The notes: generated by a model from the sequence alone, not told the origin. 64,000 nucleotides of DNA from Polynucleobacter sp. MWH-Braz-FAM2G (GCF_018687635.1 NZ_CP061300.1:1571424-1635423), one strand, 5' to 3'. Positions 46,018 to 54,693 are shown, counted from the stretch's first letter. Numbers and translations: made by a program.

Positions 46018-46647
46018 TTATCTATGAATGGGTGCCATCTCACCCCTCCAAACGGGATACTTCTGCATGACAGCATCAAATAGCTCTGAATCCAAATGCT
46101 GTCTTAGCCATTTTTTTATAGCAGGTAGTTTTAATTCCTCAAAGCGCATTGGATTAACCATCGAAAACTGTCTAATGAATGGAAAAATAGCTATGTCTAC
46201 CCAAGATATTTTGTTTCCCAGCAGATATTTGTTAGCCTTCAATGCATGCTCCATTGGTTCCAGCATCAAGGTGCAAACTTTCTGCAGGATCTCTTCCTGA
46301 TTGAGCTGAGGATTTCGTTCTGGGTATTTATATTGATCCAAAAGAACCTTAAACGGTCCGTCGTTTTTCTCAATCCAATCTTGAGCAATTGACTTATCAA
46401 CATTTCTCCACCCCTGAGGGTCACATTGATCTAAAGCCCAGTGCATGATGTCTAAACTTTCATCCAAAACCAGATCCTCCACACAAAGAACTGGAACGGT
46501 TCCTTTAGGGGAGACTAAGAGCATTGATTTGGGCTTGTTTCTTAATTCAATTTCTCTGTGCTCTACTTGAGTACCCGAGTAATGTAATGCCATGCGGGCG
46601 CGCATGGCATAAGGACATCGTCGATAAGAATACAAAATAGGCAGCAT
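46018..46647 (-). CDS. Glutathione S-transferase family protein
   Basis: 209 residues. The N-terminal thioredoxin-like domain begins LPILYSYRRCPYAMRARMAL with a CPYA active site (Cys11) as in omega/glutaredoxin-like GSTs; SPKGTVPVL and ESLDIMHWALD bind glutathione. The C-terminal helical domain follows with SWVDIAIFPFIRQF. It may conjugate or reduce thiols. Upstream of the SMR gene by 21 bases on one strand; a joint detoxification role is possible but unproven. Confidence 0.9.
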   Translation of the reverse strand: MLPILYSYRRCPYAMRARMALHYSGTQVEHREIELRNKPKSMLLVSPKGTVPVLCVEDLVLDESLDIMHWALDQCDPQGWRNVDKSIAQDWIEKNDGPFKVLLDQYKYPERNPQLNQEEILQKVCTLMLEPMEHALKANKYLLGNKISWVDIAIFPFIRQFSMVNPMRFEELKLPAIKKWLRQHLDSELFDAVMQKYPVWRGEMAPIHR

Positions 46648-46778
46648 GATTGAATGCTCAAAGGCACTTAAATTTTTAGCCTTAGCTAACAGACTAGTCT
46701 TTTGTCACTTTAATTCCATACTATACGAAAACCACTAAATTTCGTATAGAGTTAGAAATTCAAACACATTAGATACCA

Positions 46779-47549
46779 ATGAAGAGTTTTTTCTTTTTCC
46801 TGCTAGTTCTCTGCTTGAACCAATACACGTATGCAGCTCCCTCTAAGGCGGCGCCACGCGTCTTACGAATCGACGGAATTATTACAACAAACACCCTTCA
46901 TCAAGTTGAGCAAGAGTTATCTGGCTGGGTAAATTCAGATCCCATTCCTGGCGGTTTAATAGTGCTCATGAATAGCCCTGGAGGAGATGGTCAAGCAGCA
47001 TTAAAAATTGGAAGAATATTACGTCGTCAAAAAGCACAAATTTTTGTCACCGGTCAATGTGAAAGCGCCTGTGTATTCATTCTGGCGAGCGGTGTAGTTC
47101 GCGCTGCTAATAGCGGAACCGTTGGCGTTCATGCTGGAAGACTTACCTTAACCAATCGTAATGGAGTAATCCTCAAGGAAATTGACTCCTCACAAAGTTT
47201 ATCTAACTCATTTAGGCTCACTAGCTTTAATAGTGAAGCACATCAATACCTTTCAGAAATGGGTATAAAGAATGGTTTGATTGATGTAATGCTCTCTCAC
47301 CAAACCAAGCAGACCTATAAACTGACAGACTATGAAATGCAGCAATTCGGGGTCATTGGTTTCGATAATGAATATCTTCGTCAACGTGGTAATTTATTCG
47401 AAAGCTTGCCATCGCCACAGAGGGTAAATCGCATAGAGCTTTACAACCGCACCCAGTCCATACCCAAACTATGCAGTAGCCAATCCTCAAATAACAACGC
47501 CTTTATTGATTGCTATCAATCGGTCTTATTCGGACAAAAACCGCTATAA
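46779..47549 (+). CDS. Secreted ClpP-fold (serine protease-like) protein
   Basis: 256 residues with a signal peptide (MKSFFFFLLVLCLNQYTYAA, cleavage ~20). The central domain has ClpP/crotonase features: GGLIVLMNSPGGDGQAALKIGRILRR, then TGQCESACVFILASG with Ser at the nucleophile-like position and TVGVHAGRL. It thus resembles COG3904-type periplasmic ClpP-like proteins. The C-terminal part (~200-256) is unrelated and contains two cysteines. No ATPase partner; role unknown. Divergent from the GST gene. Confidence 0.75.
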   Translation: MKSFFFFLLVLCLNQYTYAAPSKAAPRVLRIDGIITTNTLHQVEQELSGWVNSDPIPGGLIVLMNSPGGDGQAALKIGRILRRQKAQIFVTGQCESACVFILASGVVRAANSGTVGVHAGRLTLTNRNGVILKEIDSSQSLSNSFRLTSFNSEAHQYLSEMGIKNGLIDVMLSHQTKQTYKLTDYEMQQFGVIGFDNEYLRQRGNLFESLPSPQRVNRIELYNRTQSIPKLCSSQSSNNNAFIDCYQSVLFGQKPL

Positions 47550-47650
47550 AACAAGGTCTAGAGGCCCATCAAGGCGGTAAGACCCATTTTTAAATTTTTC
47601 CTCAAAATTTGAGTAGAATTATTTCTCTATTTATTCAGAAGGACAATCTA

Positions 47651-48898
47651 ATGTTAGCAACAAAAAAGCAGGGACTTCCATCCCGGTTACTAGCAGGATT
47701 ACTGATGACCGCCTTAAGTTTGCCAGCGGTTGTGCCAGTAACTTATGCACAAAATAGCGGTCAAACTCAGGGAGCCAAACAATCCCAGGCTCAATTGGAA
47801 GCCTTGGTAGCACCCATTGCCTTATACCCAGACCCGTTGGTTTCACAAATCTTGATGGCGTCCACTTACCCGCTCGAAGTTTCTGAAGCAACTAACTGGT
47901 TACGCTCTAATGGTGGCCTTAAAGGTAATGCATTAAACAATGCCCTACAACAACAAAACTGGGATCCTAGCGTTAAGTCTTTGGTATCTTTTCCACCTGT
48001 TCTAGAAATGATGGGTTCACAATTAAACTGGACTCAAAATTTAGGAAATGCTGTATTGGCCCAACAGTCCGATACGATGAGCGCAATTCAAGCATTGCGC
48101 GCTAAAGCTAAAGCTTCTGGCGCATTGCAATCAACTCCACAACAAACTGTAACAACTCAAGGTAGTGGCTCATCTGAAACCATCATGATTCAGCCCGCTA
48201 ATCCACAAGTAGTTTATGTGCCTACCTACAATCCAAACGTAGTCTATGGCGCATGGCCATATCCTGCTTACCCACCCGTTTCCTACTATCCACCCGGATA
48301 TGGAGTAGGTACAGCCCTTCTATCCTTTGGCGTTGGCATGGCAGTTGGTGCCGCACTTTGGGGTGGAATCCATTGGGGTGGTGGAGGTTGGGGAGGGGGA
48401 TGGGGAGGTGGTAACTCACTCACCATCAACAACAATAACTTCAACAACTTTAATCGCAATACCAATAACAATTGGAACGGCAATCTTCGTGGCAATACCA
48501 GTAATTGGCAGGCAGATGCGCAACGCCGTAATGCCAATTTAGGTGGTGGCGGCAACAACTTAAGTCGTGATGCTGAACGAGACCAATTGCGCCAAAATTT
48601 ACAACGTAATGGCATCAGTGGCGATGAGCGTGGCAGTTTTGGTAGTCGCGATGGCAATCGTAGTGGTGGCGATAGAAGCTTTGGGCAAAACGATCGCTCT
48701 GGTGGCGATCGATATAGCGGTGATCGCAATTATGGTAGCCGCGATACTGGAAGACAAAATAACTTTAGAAGTGACTCAAGTGGTTTTGGAGATGCCCGTG
48801 GTGCCAGATTTAGTGGCGGCGGCGACCGATTCGGTGGCGGCGGCGCCCGCTCTGGCGGTGAACACTTCGGCGGCGGCGGATTCCGCGGCAGACGTTAA
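47651..48898 (+). CDS. DUF3300 domain secreted protein with Gly/Asn/Arg-rich tail
   Basis: 415 residues from the ATG at 47651, which has an AAGGAC site; an open extension to 47609 is unlikely. Signal peptide to ~residue 34 (VTYAQ). The DUF3300 domain follows: LEALVAPIALYPDPLVSQILMASTYPLEV, NWDPSVKSLVSFPPVLEMM, and a tyrosine/proline segment VVYVPTYNPNVVYGAWPYPAYPP. A Gly-rich hydrophobic stretch (~220-260) and a low-complexity Asn/Gly/Arg/Asp tail complete it. Function unknown; probably envelope or surface. The tail's repeats are imperfect. Confidence 0.9.
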   Translation: MLATKKQGLPSRLLAGLLMTALSLPAVVPVTYAQNSGQTQGAKQSQAQLEALVAPIALYPDPLVSQILMASTYPLEVSEATNWLRSNGGLKGNALNNALQQQNWDPSVKSLVSFPPVLEMMGSQLNWTQNLGNAVLAQQSDTMSAIQALRAKAKASGALQSTPQQTVTTQGSGSSETIMIQPANPQVVYVPTYNPNVVYGAWPYPAYPPVSYYPPGYGVGTALLSFGVGMAVGAALWGGIHWGGGGWGGGWGGGNSLTINNNNFNNFNRNTNNNWNGNLRGNTSNWQADAQRRNANLGGGGNNLSRDAERDQLRQNLQRNGISGDERGSFGSRDGNRSGGDRSFGQNDRSGGDRYSGDRNYGSRDTGRQNNFRSDSSGFGDARGARFSGGGDRFGGGGARSGGEHFGGGGFRGRR

Positions 48899-48949
48899 AC
48901 CAAGCTAATTTGAAATTAACCAATAAAACCAATACACGAAAGATCAATC

Positions 48950-49312
48950 ATGAAAAAGCAGATTTTATTAATGACATTAACCACTTTGGCTCTAGGATTT
49001 TCAACTGGATCTAAAGCAGCAAACATGATCAGCACACAAGAACTATTGCAAGATTGCAAAGGAACTAACGGTACTTTTATTACCTGCGAGATTTATGGCC
49101 AAGCTGTTTATGACACTTACTTGGTGACCCGTCACCCTAAATCAGCTCCGGAGTTTATTTGCGTAAATCAACCAGCTCCAACACGCAAAGAAATTATTCA
49201 GGAATACGTTAACTGGGCGGATGCAAACTCCAAGTATGCTAATGAGCCAGCAGCAGACACTATTTTGCGATTCCTAGCCGGTCGATTCCCGTGCGGAAAA
49301 GCTGCTAAGTAA
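48950..49312 (+). CDS. Rap1a/Tai-like small periplasmic protein
   Basis: 120 residues, signal peptide (MKKQILLMTLTTLALGFSTGSKA, ~23). Four cysteines and the pattern STQELLQDC, then C-x3-Y-x-Q-A-V-Y-D, F-I-C-V, IIQEYVNWAD, EPAADTILRFLAGRFPCG resemble the Rap1a/Tai immunity protein domain, with two disulfides. That family includes periplasmic immunity proteins to type VI amidase effectors, but many members have no effector nearby; I see none here. Downstream of the DUF3300 gene by 51 bases and closed by a strong terminator. Confidence 0.65.
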   Translation: MKKQILLMTLTTLALGFSTGSKAANMISTQELLQDCKGTNGTFITCEIYGQAVYDTYLVTRHPKSAPEFICVNQPAPTRKEIIQEYVNWADANSKYANEPAADTILRFLAGRFPCGKAAK

Positions 49313-49330
49313 TTGCAACAATAAAGACAT

Positions 49331-49356
49331 ATAAGGCCACTTCTTAGTGGCCTTAT
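49331..49356 (+). terminator. Rho-independent terminator
   Basis: ATAAGGCCACT and AGTGGCCTTAT form a perfect 11-base stem with a 4-base loop, followed by TTTTTT. It ends the DUF3300/Rap1a-like transcript; it may serve the converging gene at 49382 less well. Confidence 0.93.
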
Positions 49357-49381
49357 TTTTTAACTCTCTCAACCTTAACTT

Positions 49382-49729
49382 TTAATAACGCACTCGCTGC
49401 CAACCACTTGGGCAAGCTTGAGTTTGAGGGTAATAAAGCCCATTTTCAGGGCAAAACACTGCAGTTTGTGGTGGAGGAGCGTAAGCATATTGAGGGGCAT
49501 AGTAATAAGGCGCAGGCCTGCTATATGCATTAGCAACCACTACGCCTGCTACAGCTCCAGCCGCAAAAGGAACCCAGCCAGCACCACGCCACCCGCCACG
49601 CCAACCCTCATGGACCTCGTACCCGCGATACCCGCCATAGCCGCCACGCCAACCCTCATGGGCGCTTGCTGATGCAGCGACCCCCGTAAGCATGACACCG
49701 GTAAGCAGGCAAATTAGTAACTTTTTCAT
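49382..49729 (-). CDS. Small secreted Gly/Tyr-rich protein
   Basis: 115 residues with a signal peptide (MKKLLICLLTGVMLTGVAASASA, ~23). The mature part has two HEGWRGG repeats with Tyr and Gly, a hydrophobic glycine-zipper-like stretch AAGAVAGVVVANAY, a proline/tyrosine segment and a C-terminal CPENGLYYPQTQACPSGWQ with two cysteines. Similar small proteins are common envelope proteins of unknown function in Burkholderiales. Preceded by AGGAGG-like CTAGGAGGTCTG on its strand, so well translated. Confidence 0.75.
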   Translation of the reverse strand: MKKLLICLLTGVMLTGVAASASAHEGWRGGYGGYRGYEVHEGWRGGWRGAGWVPFAAGAVAGVVVANAYSRPAPYYYAPQYAYAPPPQTAVFCPENGLYYPQTQACPSGWQRVRY

Positions 49730-49830
49730 ACAGACCTCCTAGTCTTAAAGGAACTCAGTCCTTTCCTACATAACGGGTCAGCTTTTAGGCGAGTTGACAG
49801 GGTTTGATGAAAATATTTTGTCCTCGCCAA

Positions 49831-49983
49831 CTATGAAGGTTTTTTATTTCTACAGACGTCCGAACAATATTTCACAGATTCCCAGTTTTTAGCCCAAGAC
49901 TTTCTCCAGGTCATTTCTTTTTTACAGGTAACGCAAATCTTAGTGGGTAAAAAACTTTTATTACCTTTAAATGAATTTTTCAT
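49831..49983 (-). CDS. DUF2256 small zinc-binding-type protein
   Basis: A 50-residue frame: it starts MKNSFKGNKSFLPTKICVTC and continues KKEMTWRKSWAKNWE, then VKYCSDVCRNKKPS. Four cysteines (17, 20, 40, 44) and the central TWRKSWAKNW match DUF2256, which is encoded next to photolyase-like genes in many bacteria. GAGG lies 7 bases before the ATG. It starts 9 bases after the photolyase stop, so it is the third gene of that operon. Function unknown; zinc binding is inferred from cysteines. Confidence 0.85.
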   Translation of the reverse strand: MKNSFKGNKSFLPTKICVTCKKEMTWRKSWAKNWESVKYCSDVCRNKKPS

Positions 49984-49992
49984 TTCAATACC

Positions 49993-51528
49993 TCAAAGTA
50001 CATCAAGGTCATTTAGAAGTTCTTTTGCATGCAAGGAAATTTTTTCTTGATCTTCATCGCTAATTTTCTTTAAATTAGCCGTCATTAATCGAGTTCTTGG
50101 ATTGGATTCAAACTGCTTGCGATGTTTAATCAGAAAATTCCAATATAAGGTAGTGATTGGGCATGCCTCTTCCCCAAAACGAACCTCGGGCTTATATTTG
50201 CAAGATCCACAGTAGTTGCTCATGCGTTTAATGTAAGCACCGCTAGCGATATAAGGCTTGCTGGTAAACCTTCCACCATTGGCAAATAAGGCCATGCCTG
50301 CGGTGTTAGGTAGCTCAACCCATTCAATCGCATCTACATAAATTGCTAGGTACCATTCGCAAACGGCCTGCGGCAATATTTCTGCGAGTAACGCGAAATT
50401 ACCAGTCACCATTAAGCGCTGAATGTGGTGAGCATAACCATACTTCAAGGTTTGGCCGATAGCATCCCGCATGCAGGACATACCCGTTTGCCCAGTCCAA
50501 TACCATTGGGGTAAAGGGCGCTTATGCTGGTAATGGTTGTCTTCTGCCATCTTGGGCATATCTAGGAAATACATACCCCGCACAAACTCACGCCATCCCA
50601 ATATCTGCCGAATAAATCCTTCTACAGTCGAAAGATCTAGAGAGTATTTTTTCCATGCCACTAAAACAGCTTCTACCACCTCGCGGGGATTTAGTAATTT
50701 CAGATTCAAAGCGCTTGACAGTATGGAGTGCCAACCAAATGGGGTGTCAACCCACATCGCATCTTGATATATCCCAAAGTTTCTCAAGCGATATTCAACA
50801 AAATATTCCAGCGCTTTGAGAGCTTGATCTCTAGTCACTGGCCAATGAAAGGAGCGAAGTGATCCAGGGTGGTTCGGATAAGTCTTGGCAACAAAATCCA
50901 ATACTTCCTGAGTAATATGATCGACCTCAAAAGATACTGGGGCATCAATGATGCCAGGCCCTTTTTTAGGGTATGGCTTGCGATTATCTTGATCGAAGTT
51001 CCATTGTCCACCCTCAGGCTCACCATCACCATCAATCAAAATCTGATGCTTCTTGCGCATTAAGCGATAAAAGTATTCCAGCCTAAATTCTTTTTTATTC
51101 GCAGCCCATTCAATAAATTCATTACGTGAACAATAAAAATGCTCATCTTCAAGCATCTCAAGATAAATGCCGAGCTCTTTTGACAAGGCTTCAATCGCCT
51201 GCTTTAATCGCCACTCTCCTGGCTCAATGCAAACCAAGCACTTTACATTCCGGCGCAAAATTTGCTCTTTGAGCACCTCCACAATCGACAGCGGAGAATT
51301 CTTCACATAGGTGAGCGGATACCCAAGTTTTTCTAGCTCACTCGCAAAATGGCGCATAGCTGATAGAAATAAAGCGATTTTGGCTTGATGAGACCAGACA
51401 TATTGAGCCTCATTAGCGGATTCAATCATAATGATTTCATCTTTTTGAGGATCAATATCTCTTAAAGCGGAAGACCGCAAATCAAGCTGATCTCCCAAGA
51501 TCAAAACCAAGCGCTCAGGATGCTTCAT
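49993..51528 (-). CDS. phrB: Iron-sulfur (6-4) photolyase / bacterial cryptochrome, PhrB type
   Basis: 511 residues, the length of FeS-BCP photolyases (deoxyribodipyrimidine photolyase-related family). The N-terminal Rossmann domain (LVLILGDQLDLRSSAL) and the C-terminal FAD domain (RQILGWREFVRGMYF, GNFALLAEILPQAVCEWYLAIYVDAIEWVELPN) are intact. Four cysteines at 352, 440, 443 and 456 lie as the [4Fe-4S] ligands of Agrobacterium PhrB (350, 438, 441, 454). PhrB repairs (6-4) photoproducts with light and uses a lumazine antenna. Middle gene of a three-gene operon with TIGR03643 and DUF2256 genes, overlapping the former by 4 bases. Confidence 0.93.
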   Translation of the reverse strand: MKHPERLVLILGDQLDLRSSALRDIDPQKDEIIMIESANEAQYVWSHQAKIALFLSAMRHFASELEKLGYPLTYVKNSPLSIVEVLKEQILRRNVKCLVCIEPGEWRLKQAIEALSKELGIYLEMLEDEHFYCSRNEFIEWAANKKEFRLEYFYRLMRKKHQILIDGDGEPEGGQWNFDQDNRKPYPKKGPGIIDAPVSFEVDHITQEVLDFVAKTYPNHPGSLRSFHWPVTRDQALKALEYFVEYRLRNFGIYQDAMWVDTPFGWHSILSSALNLKLLNPREVVEAVLVAWKKYSLDLSTVEGFIRQILGWREFVRGMYFLDMPKMAEDNHYQHKRPLPQWYWTGQTGMSCMRDAIGQTLKYGYAHHIQRLMVTGNFALLAEILPQAVCEWYLAIYVDAIEWVELPNTAGMALFANGGRFTSKPYIASGAYIKRMSNYCGSCKYKPEVRFGEEACPITTLYWNFLIKHRKQFESNPRTRLMTANLKKISDEDQEKISLHAKELLNDLDVL

Positions 51529-51794
51529 TTATTTTTGTATTGGGTTGGGCAATAAGCCCGCGATACATCATCGCTTCGCAAAGCAATATGCTTGGTCGCT
51601 CTTCCTGTCACTCTTTTGCGCCACAACTCAAACGTGCTGCGCTTGAGCTCTCTTCTCATGATTGCAATCACTTGAGGCTCTCCCAACCCAAAGTTTTTCT
51701 CTATGGCATCAAATGGTGTCCGATCCTCCCAAGCCATCTCAATGAGGCGAGATAAATCAGGTTCAGCGAGATTCTTAGGATTTAACTTTGGCAC
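51525..51794 (-). CDS. TIGR03643 family protein
   Basis: 89 residues. The pattern LSRLIEMAWEDRTPFDAIEKNFGLGEPQVIAIMRRELKRSTFELWRKRVTGRATKH reads as a small helix-turn-helix-like fold with a basic C-terminus, as in TIGR03643. It is regularly found beside cryptochrome/photolyase-like genes. Its stop overlaps the photolyase ATG (ATGA). DNA binding is plausible; role unknown. Confidence 0.85.
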   Translation of the reverse strand: MPKLNPKNLAEPDLSRLIEMAWEDRTPFDAIEKNFGLGEPQVIAIMRRELKRSTFELWRKRVTGRATKHIALRSDDVSRAYCPTQYKNK

Positions 51795-51866
51795 TCAGCA
51801 AGTTTAAGACTTATTTAATAAACTAGCTTGAGGCTAAATCCCTTCAAGATAAATCTCATCACATTT

Positions 51867-52217
51867 ATGATCGGCAAAATTCGTCAAAAAATGATTGCCC
51901 TGCATCAGCCCCTCACTCAAAGGGCTAGTGAATGGATTTGCCCGATTTGTGATCGACCTATTCCCGAATCACAAAAGGATGCCCATCACCTGATCCCCAA
52001 GTCTAAGGGCGGGAAGATGACCGAATACCTTCACCGGATTTGCCATAGACAAATACATGCCCTATTTACCGAAACAGAGTTAGCCAACCAATACCATCAC
52101 GCAGAATTACTAAGAGAGCATCCAGAGATGAGAAAATTTATTCGCTGGGTAGCCTCAAAACCAGATGCGTTTTATGAAAAAACCCGAAAGAGCTCTCGGG
52201 TGAAGTTAACTAAATGA
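51867..52217 (+). CDS. HNH endonuclease-like protein
   Basis: 116 residues from the ATG at 51867; a TTG at 51828 and an ATG at 51891 are alternatives, none with a clear ribosome site. The core WICPICDRPIP, then DAHHLIPKSKGG and HRICHRQIHALF gives an HNH ββα-metal motif with a CxxC zinc pair. It resembles small HNH proteins related to McrA that cut DNA, often of unknown role. Stand-alone, divergent from the photolyase operon. No restriction or toxin partner seen. Confidence 0.8.
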   Translation: MIGKIRQKMIALHQPLTQRASEWICPICDRPIPESQKDAHHLIPKSKGGKMTEYLHRICHRQIHALFTETELANQYHHAELLREHPEMRKFIRWVASKPDAFYEKTRKSSRVKLTK

Positions 52218-52250
52218 ACTTTTCATTTTTACTGAAGCTCTGCATAGTTT

Positions 52251-52267
52251 TGCACCTCTTAAGTGCA
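52251..52267. promoter_or_regulatory. NtrC-like palindrome
   Basis: TGCACCTCTTAAGTGCA is a 17-base imperfect palindrome with TGCAC/GTGCA ends, like the NtrC enhancer consensus. It lies 150 bases before the small gene at 52419. I found no convincing sigma-54 GG-N10-GC promoter after it, so the role is doubtful. Confidence 0.3.
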
Positions 52268-52418
52268 GTAAATTGACCAAAAATCCTTGAAGAGGCTTTG
52301 CCGCCCGCCTATTAATGGCTTATTTGAGCGCCTTTAGAAAATCCCATCATTGGTGCATGTAACTATGAAGTTGTGCAAATGAAAAAGAGCTTCTCTTTCT
52401 TAAAAATTAATATAAGAC

Positions 52419-52637
52419 ATGCGTATAAAAATTACAAAGAGTCTGGTATTACCAGCTCAAATACTCGAGACTGAAAACATTCCGGAAGCCTTATTTCCTG
52501 AAGGCGACTACCTTGCCAATCTGACACCTGATGGAAAAATTGAGGTGATTAACACCAAAAGAATTAAGGCACTTTTTTCCTTTTCCCAATTTAGGGATAG
52601 GGTTTCGCAAGGAGAATTTGTCGTACTAGAGGCTTGA
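52419..52637 (+). CDS. Small hypothetical protein
   Basis: 72 residues, MRIKITKSLVLPAQILETENIPEALFPEGDY region then DGKIEVINTKRIKALFSFSQFRDRV. No signal peptide or membrane helix. A beta-rich start and short helix at the end. The convergent gene at 52646 begins 8 bases beyond its stop. No clear ribosome site; frame preserved between two intergenic regions and a natural composition support it as real. Family not recognised. Confidence 0.5.
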   Translation: MRIKITKSLVLPAQILETENIPEALFPEGDYLANLTPDGKIEVINTKRIKALFSFSQFRDRVSQGEFVVLEA

Positions 52638-52645
52638 TTTAGATT

Positions 52646-53020
52646 TCAATGATCTAAATCCAAACTCTCAACCACCGATTTCAAAGCCACAACAGATTCA
52701 AATGCTTTGGAATTAACCCCCTGAAGATCAACATCTTCCCAGTTGAACTCTAGGGAGAAATGCGCTGACTCTACGATTAATTCGTAACTTGAGGAGGCTT
52801 TATTAATTGATGTTGATACATCTTCGCTAACTGGAACCCTTAGCGATTCAATTGCAGCAATCAATGTGCTCACTTCATTTCCAGTGAGATCCCTAGTGTG
52901 AAGCACATCATCGGTACGCTTGATTGAAATCTTTGAAACATCATCGATTGCAACCTCGTACTGATTTAACCCAAGATCCATCCAAACAGTCAATTCCAAA
53001 GCAATTGGATACGTTTTCAT
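52646..53020 (-). CDS. Hypothetical protein, immunity-like fold possible
   Basis: 124 residues, acidic, no membrane helix. It has an alternating pattern: IALELTVWMDLGLNQYEVAIDDVSKISI, LTGNEVSTLIAAIESLRVPV, SSSYELIVESAHFSLEFNWEDVDLQGV, then a final helix SVVALKSVVESL. Such beta-hairpin plus helix proteins often bind partner proteins. Its ATG overlaps the stop of the gene upstream by one base, so the pair is an operon. Function unknown. Confidence 0.65.
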   Translation of the reverse strand: MKTYPIALELTVWMDLGLNQYEVAIDDVSKISIKRTDDVLHTRDLTGNEVSTLIAAIESLRVPVSEDVSTSINKASSSYELIVESAHFSLEFNWEDVDLQGVNSKAFESVVALKSVVESLDLDH

Positions 53021-53247
53021 TAGTCCACCTCATCTACATGGGGTTCATCAAAATGCTCTTTGCGGGGTTTAAGCTTAGCCTCCAATTGAGTCCACTTACT
53101 CTGATGAATTCGATAGGAACAATCATCGGCATGGTTCTCGAGCAAGCCAAAGATAACAGTGGTGGGAATCTTGCAATGAAGGCATCGATAAGCATGTTGA
53201 TGCTCTTCAATTTTCTCTTGGGGGTAATCGATATAAAACGGCTTCAT
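53020..53247 (-). CDS. Small hypothetical protein with CxxC
   Basis: 75 residues. A CLHC pair (residues ~22-25) followed by ENHADDCSYRIHQSKW suggests a single zinc site (Cys, Cys, His, Cys). AAAGGG stands at the usual distance before the ATG. It overlaps the next gene by one base (TAATG). Not recognised as a named family. Confidence 0.6.
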   Translation of the reverse strand: MKPFYIDYPQEKIEEHQHAYRCLHCKIPTTVIFGLLENHADDCSYRIHQSKWTQLEAKLKPRKEHFDEPHVDEVD

Positions 53248-53330
53248 TGCAAAACCCTTTCTATCTAAATCAAGCTATATAAACAATATACACCCGAGCA
53301 CATCATCAATAGAGTCGATTAGGGCATTTA

Positions 53331-54559
53331 CTACCCCTCTAGCTCACCTTCCCACTTCGAAATAACTGCGGTAGCCAGGCCATTGCCCAAAACATTGGTT
53401 GCTGAACGCGCCATGTCCAAGAAATGATCAACCCCAAGAATCAAGAGAACGCCTGCCTCAGGTAGGTTGAATTGAGACAATGTCGCAGCAATCACCACCA
53501 AGGAAGCACGGGGCACGCCAGCAATTCCCTTAGAGGTAATCATTAATACCAATAGCATCAAGAGTTGCTGAGTTAACTCCATCTGTACGCCGTATACCTG
53601 CGCAATAAAGATTGCGGCAAAGGTGCAATACATCATCGAGCCATCTAAATTAAATGAATAGCCCACCGGCAAAACAAAAGATGCAATTTTGTTTTTACAA
53701 CCAAAACGCTCGACTCTTTCTAAAGTCATCGGATAAGCAGCCTCGGAACTTGCTGTAGTAAATGCAAGCAAAGCGGGCTCACGTAGCATTTTGACTAGGC
53801 GCCAAGTACGTCTCTTTAAAACCAGCGAACTAATCAAAATAATCACTATCCATAGAGTGGCAATTGCTGCATAAAACTCAGCATGAATTTTCCATACGTC
53901 ATCAAGATGCTAATACCGTTCTCAGCAATAACACATGACACCGCAGAGAACACAGCTACTGGAGCTAGCTTCATTACTGCTGTCGTGATTCTTAGCATGA
54001 TGTGCGAGAGCATATCCAGATTACGAATGAATTCATCTGCGCGTGTGCCCATGCCTGCGGCACCAACACCAAAGAAGACAGCAAACACAACTATCTGCAA
54101 GATCTCATTTTTAGCCATTGCATCAAAAATGCTGACTGGGAATATATGCTTAACAAAATCAGGCAGATTTAGGCCGGATTTATTTAGGCCAGTACTTGCC
54201 GCTATCTCTGGCAAAGTTAAGTCCACACCAATTCCGGGCTGCAGAATATTAACCATTACCAAACCTAGCAGTAAAGATACAAATGACATGGAAATAAACC
54301 ATGCAAAAGTTTTTAACCCCACTCTACCAATAGTAGAAGCGTCACCCATTTTGGCAATACCAACCACCAATGTAGAAAATACCAACGGCGCAATAATCAT
54401 TTTGATCAAGCGCAAAAATACATCCGTCAGGATAGAGATATATCTAACATACTGATCGGGAAAAGAAGACCCTGCACCATAAAGATTTACAAGATATCCA
54501 ACAAGCACCCCCAAAACCATTGCACCTAATATAAAGTTGGTTAGCTTTTTAGAGTTCAT
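53331..54559 (-). pseudogene. Dicarboxylate/amino acid:cation symporter (SDF family), frameshifted
   Basis: Two adjoining frames make one protein of about 410 residues. The first (54559-53846, MNSKKLTNFILGAMVLGVLVG onward) ends MLSFMQQLPLYG-stop; the second (to 53331) begins inside YAAIATLWIVIILISSL and carries SSEAAYPMTLERVERFG and LPVGYSFNLDGSMMY, core transport motifs of GltP/DctA proteins. The join is at the run AAAA at 53873-53876 (TTTT on the coding strand); one extra T would restore MLSFYAAIATLWIV. So either a recent single-base deletion or a sequencing error in a homopolymer. The rest looks undamaged. Confidence 0.88.
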
Positions 54560-54693
54560 GCTGAGCCTATATAAAAATGGGAGTGATGGTAGATTCTACC
54601 TAGTTATTGAGCTGTCCTAGTGAAAGTGCCGATGGGTTTTATTGCTAATTTGGTTAGACTGGGTTATTCATTTACCCTAGGGTCAGGGACAAC

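Noticed and set aside
48286..48729. 147-residue minus-strand frame opposite the DUF3300 gene
   Set aside because: It is the antisense of the Gly/Asn-rich tail, giving Pro/Leu/Arg-rich low-complexity sequence.
48660..48890. Possible repeat array or CRISPR
   Set aside because: Repeats are codon-level Gly/Asp/Arg repetition in the DUF3300 tail, without constant repeat and spacer lengths.
52214..52276. 20-residue frame overlapping the HNH stop codon
   Set aside because: Too short, no ribosome site and no features.
53883..54455. 190-residue plus-strand frame opposite the symporter pseudogene
   Set aside because: Antisense shadow of a clear membrane-protein coding region.
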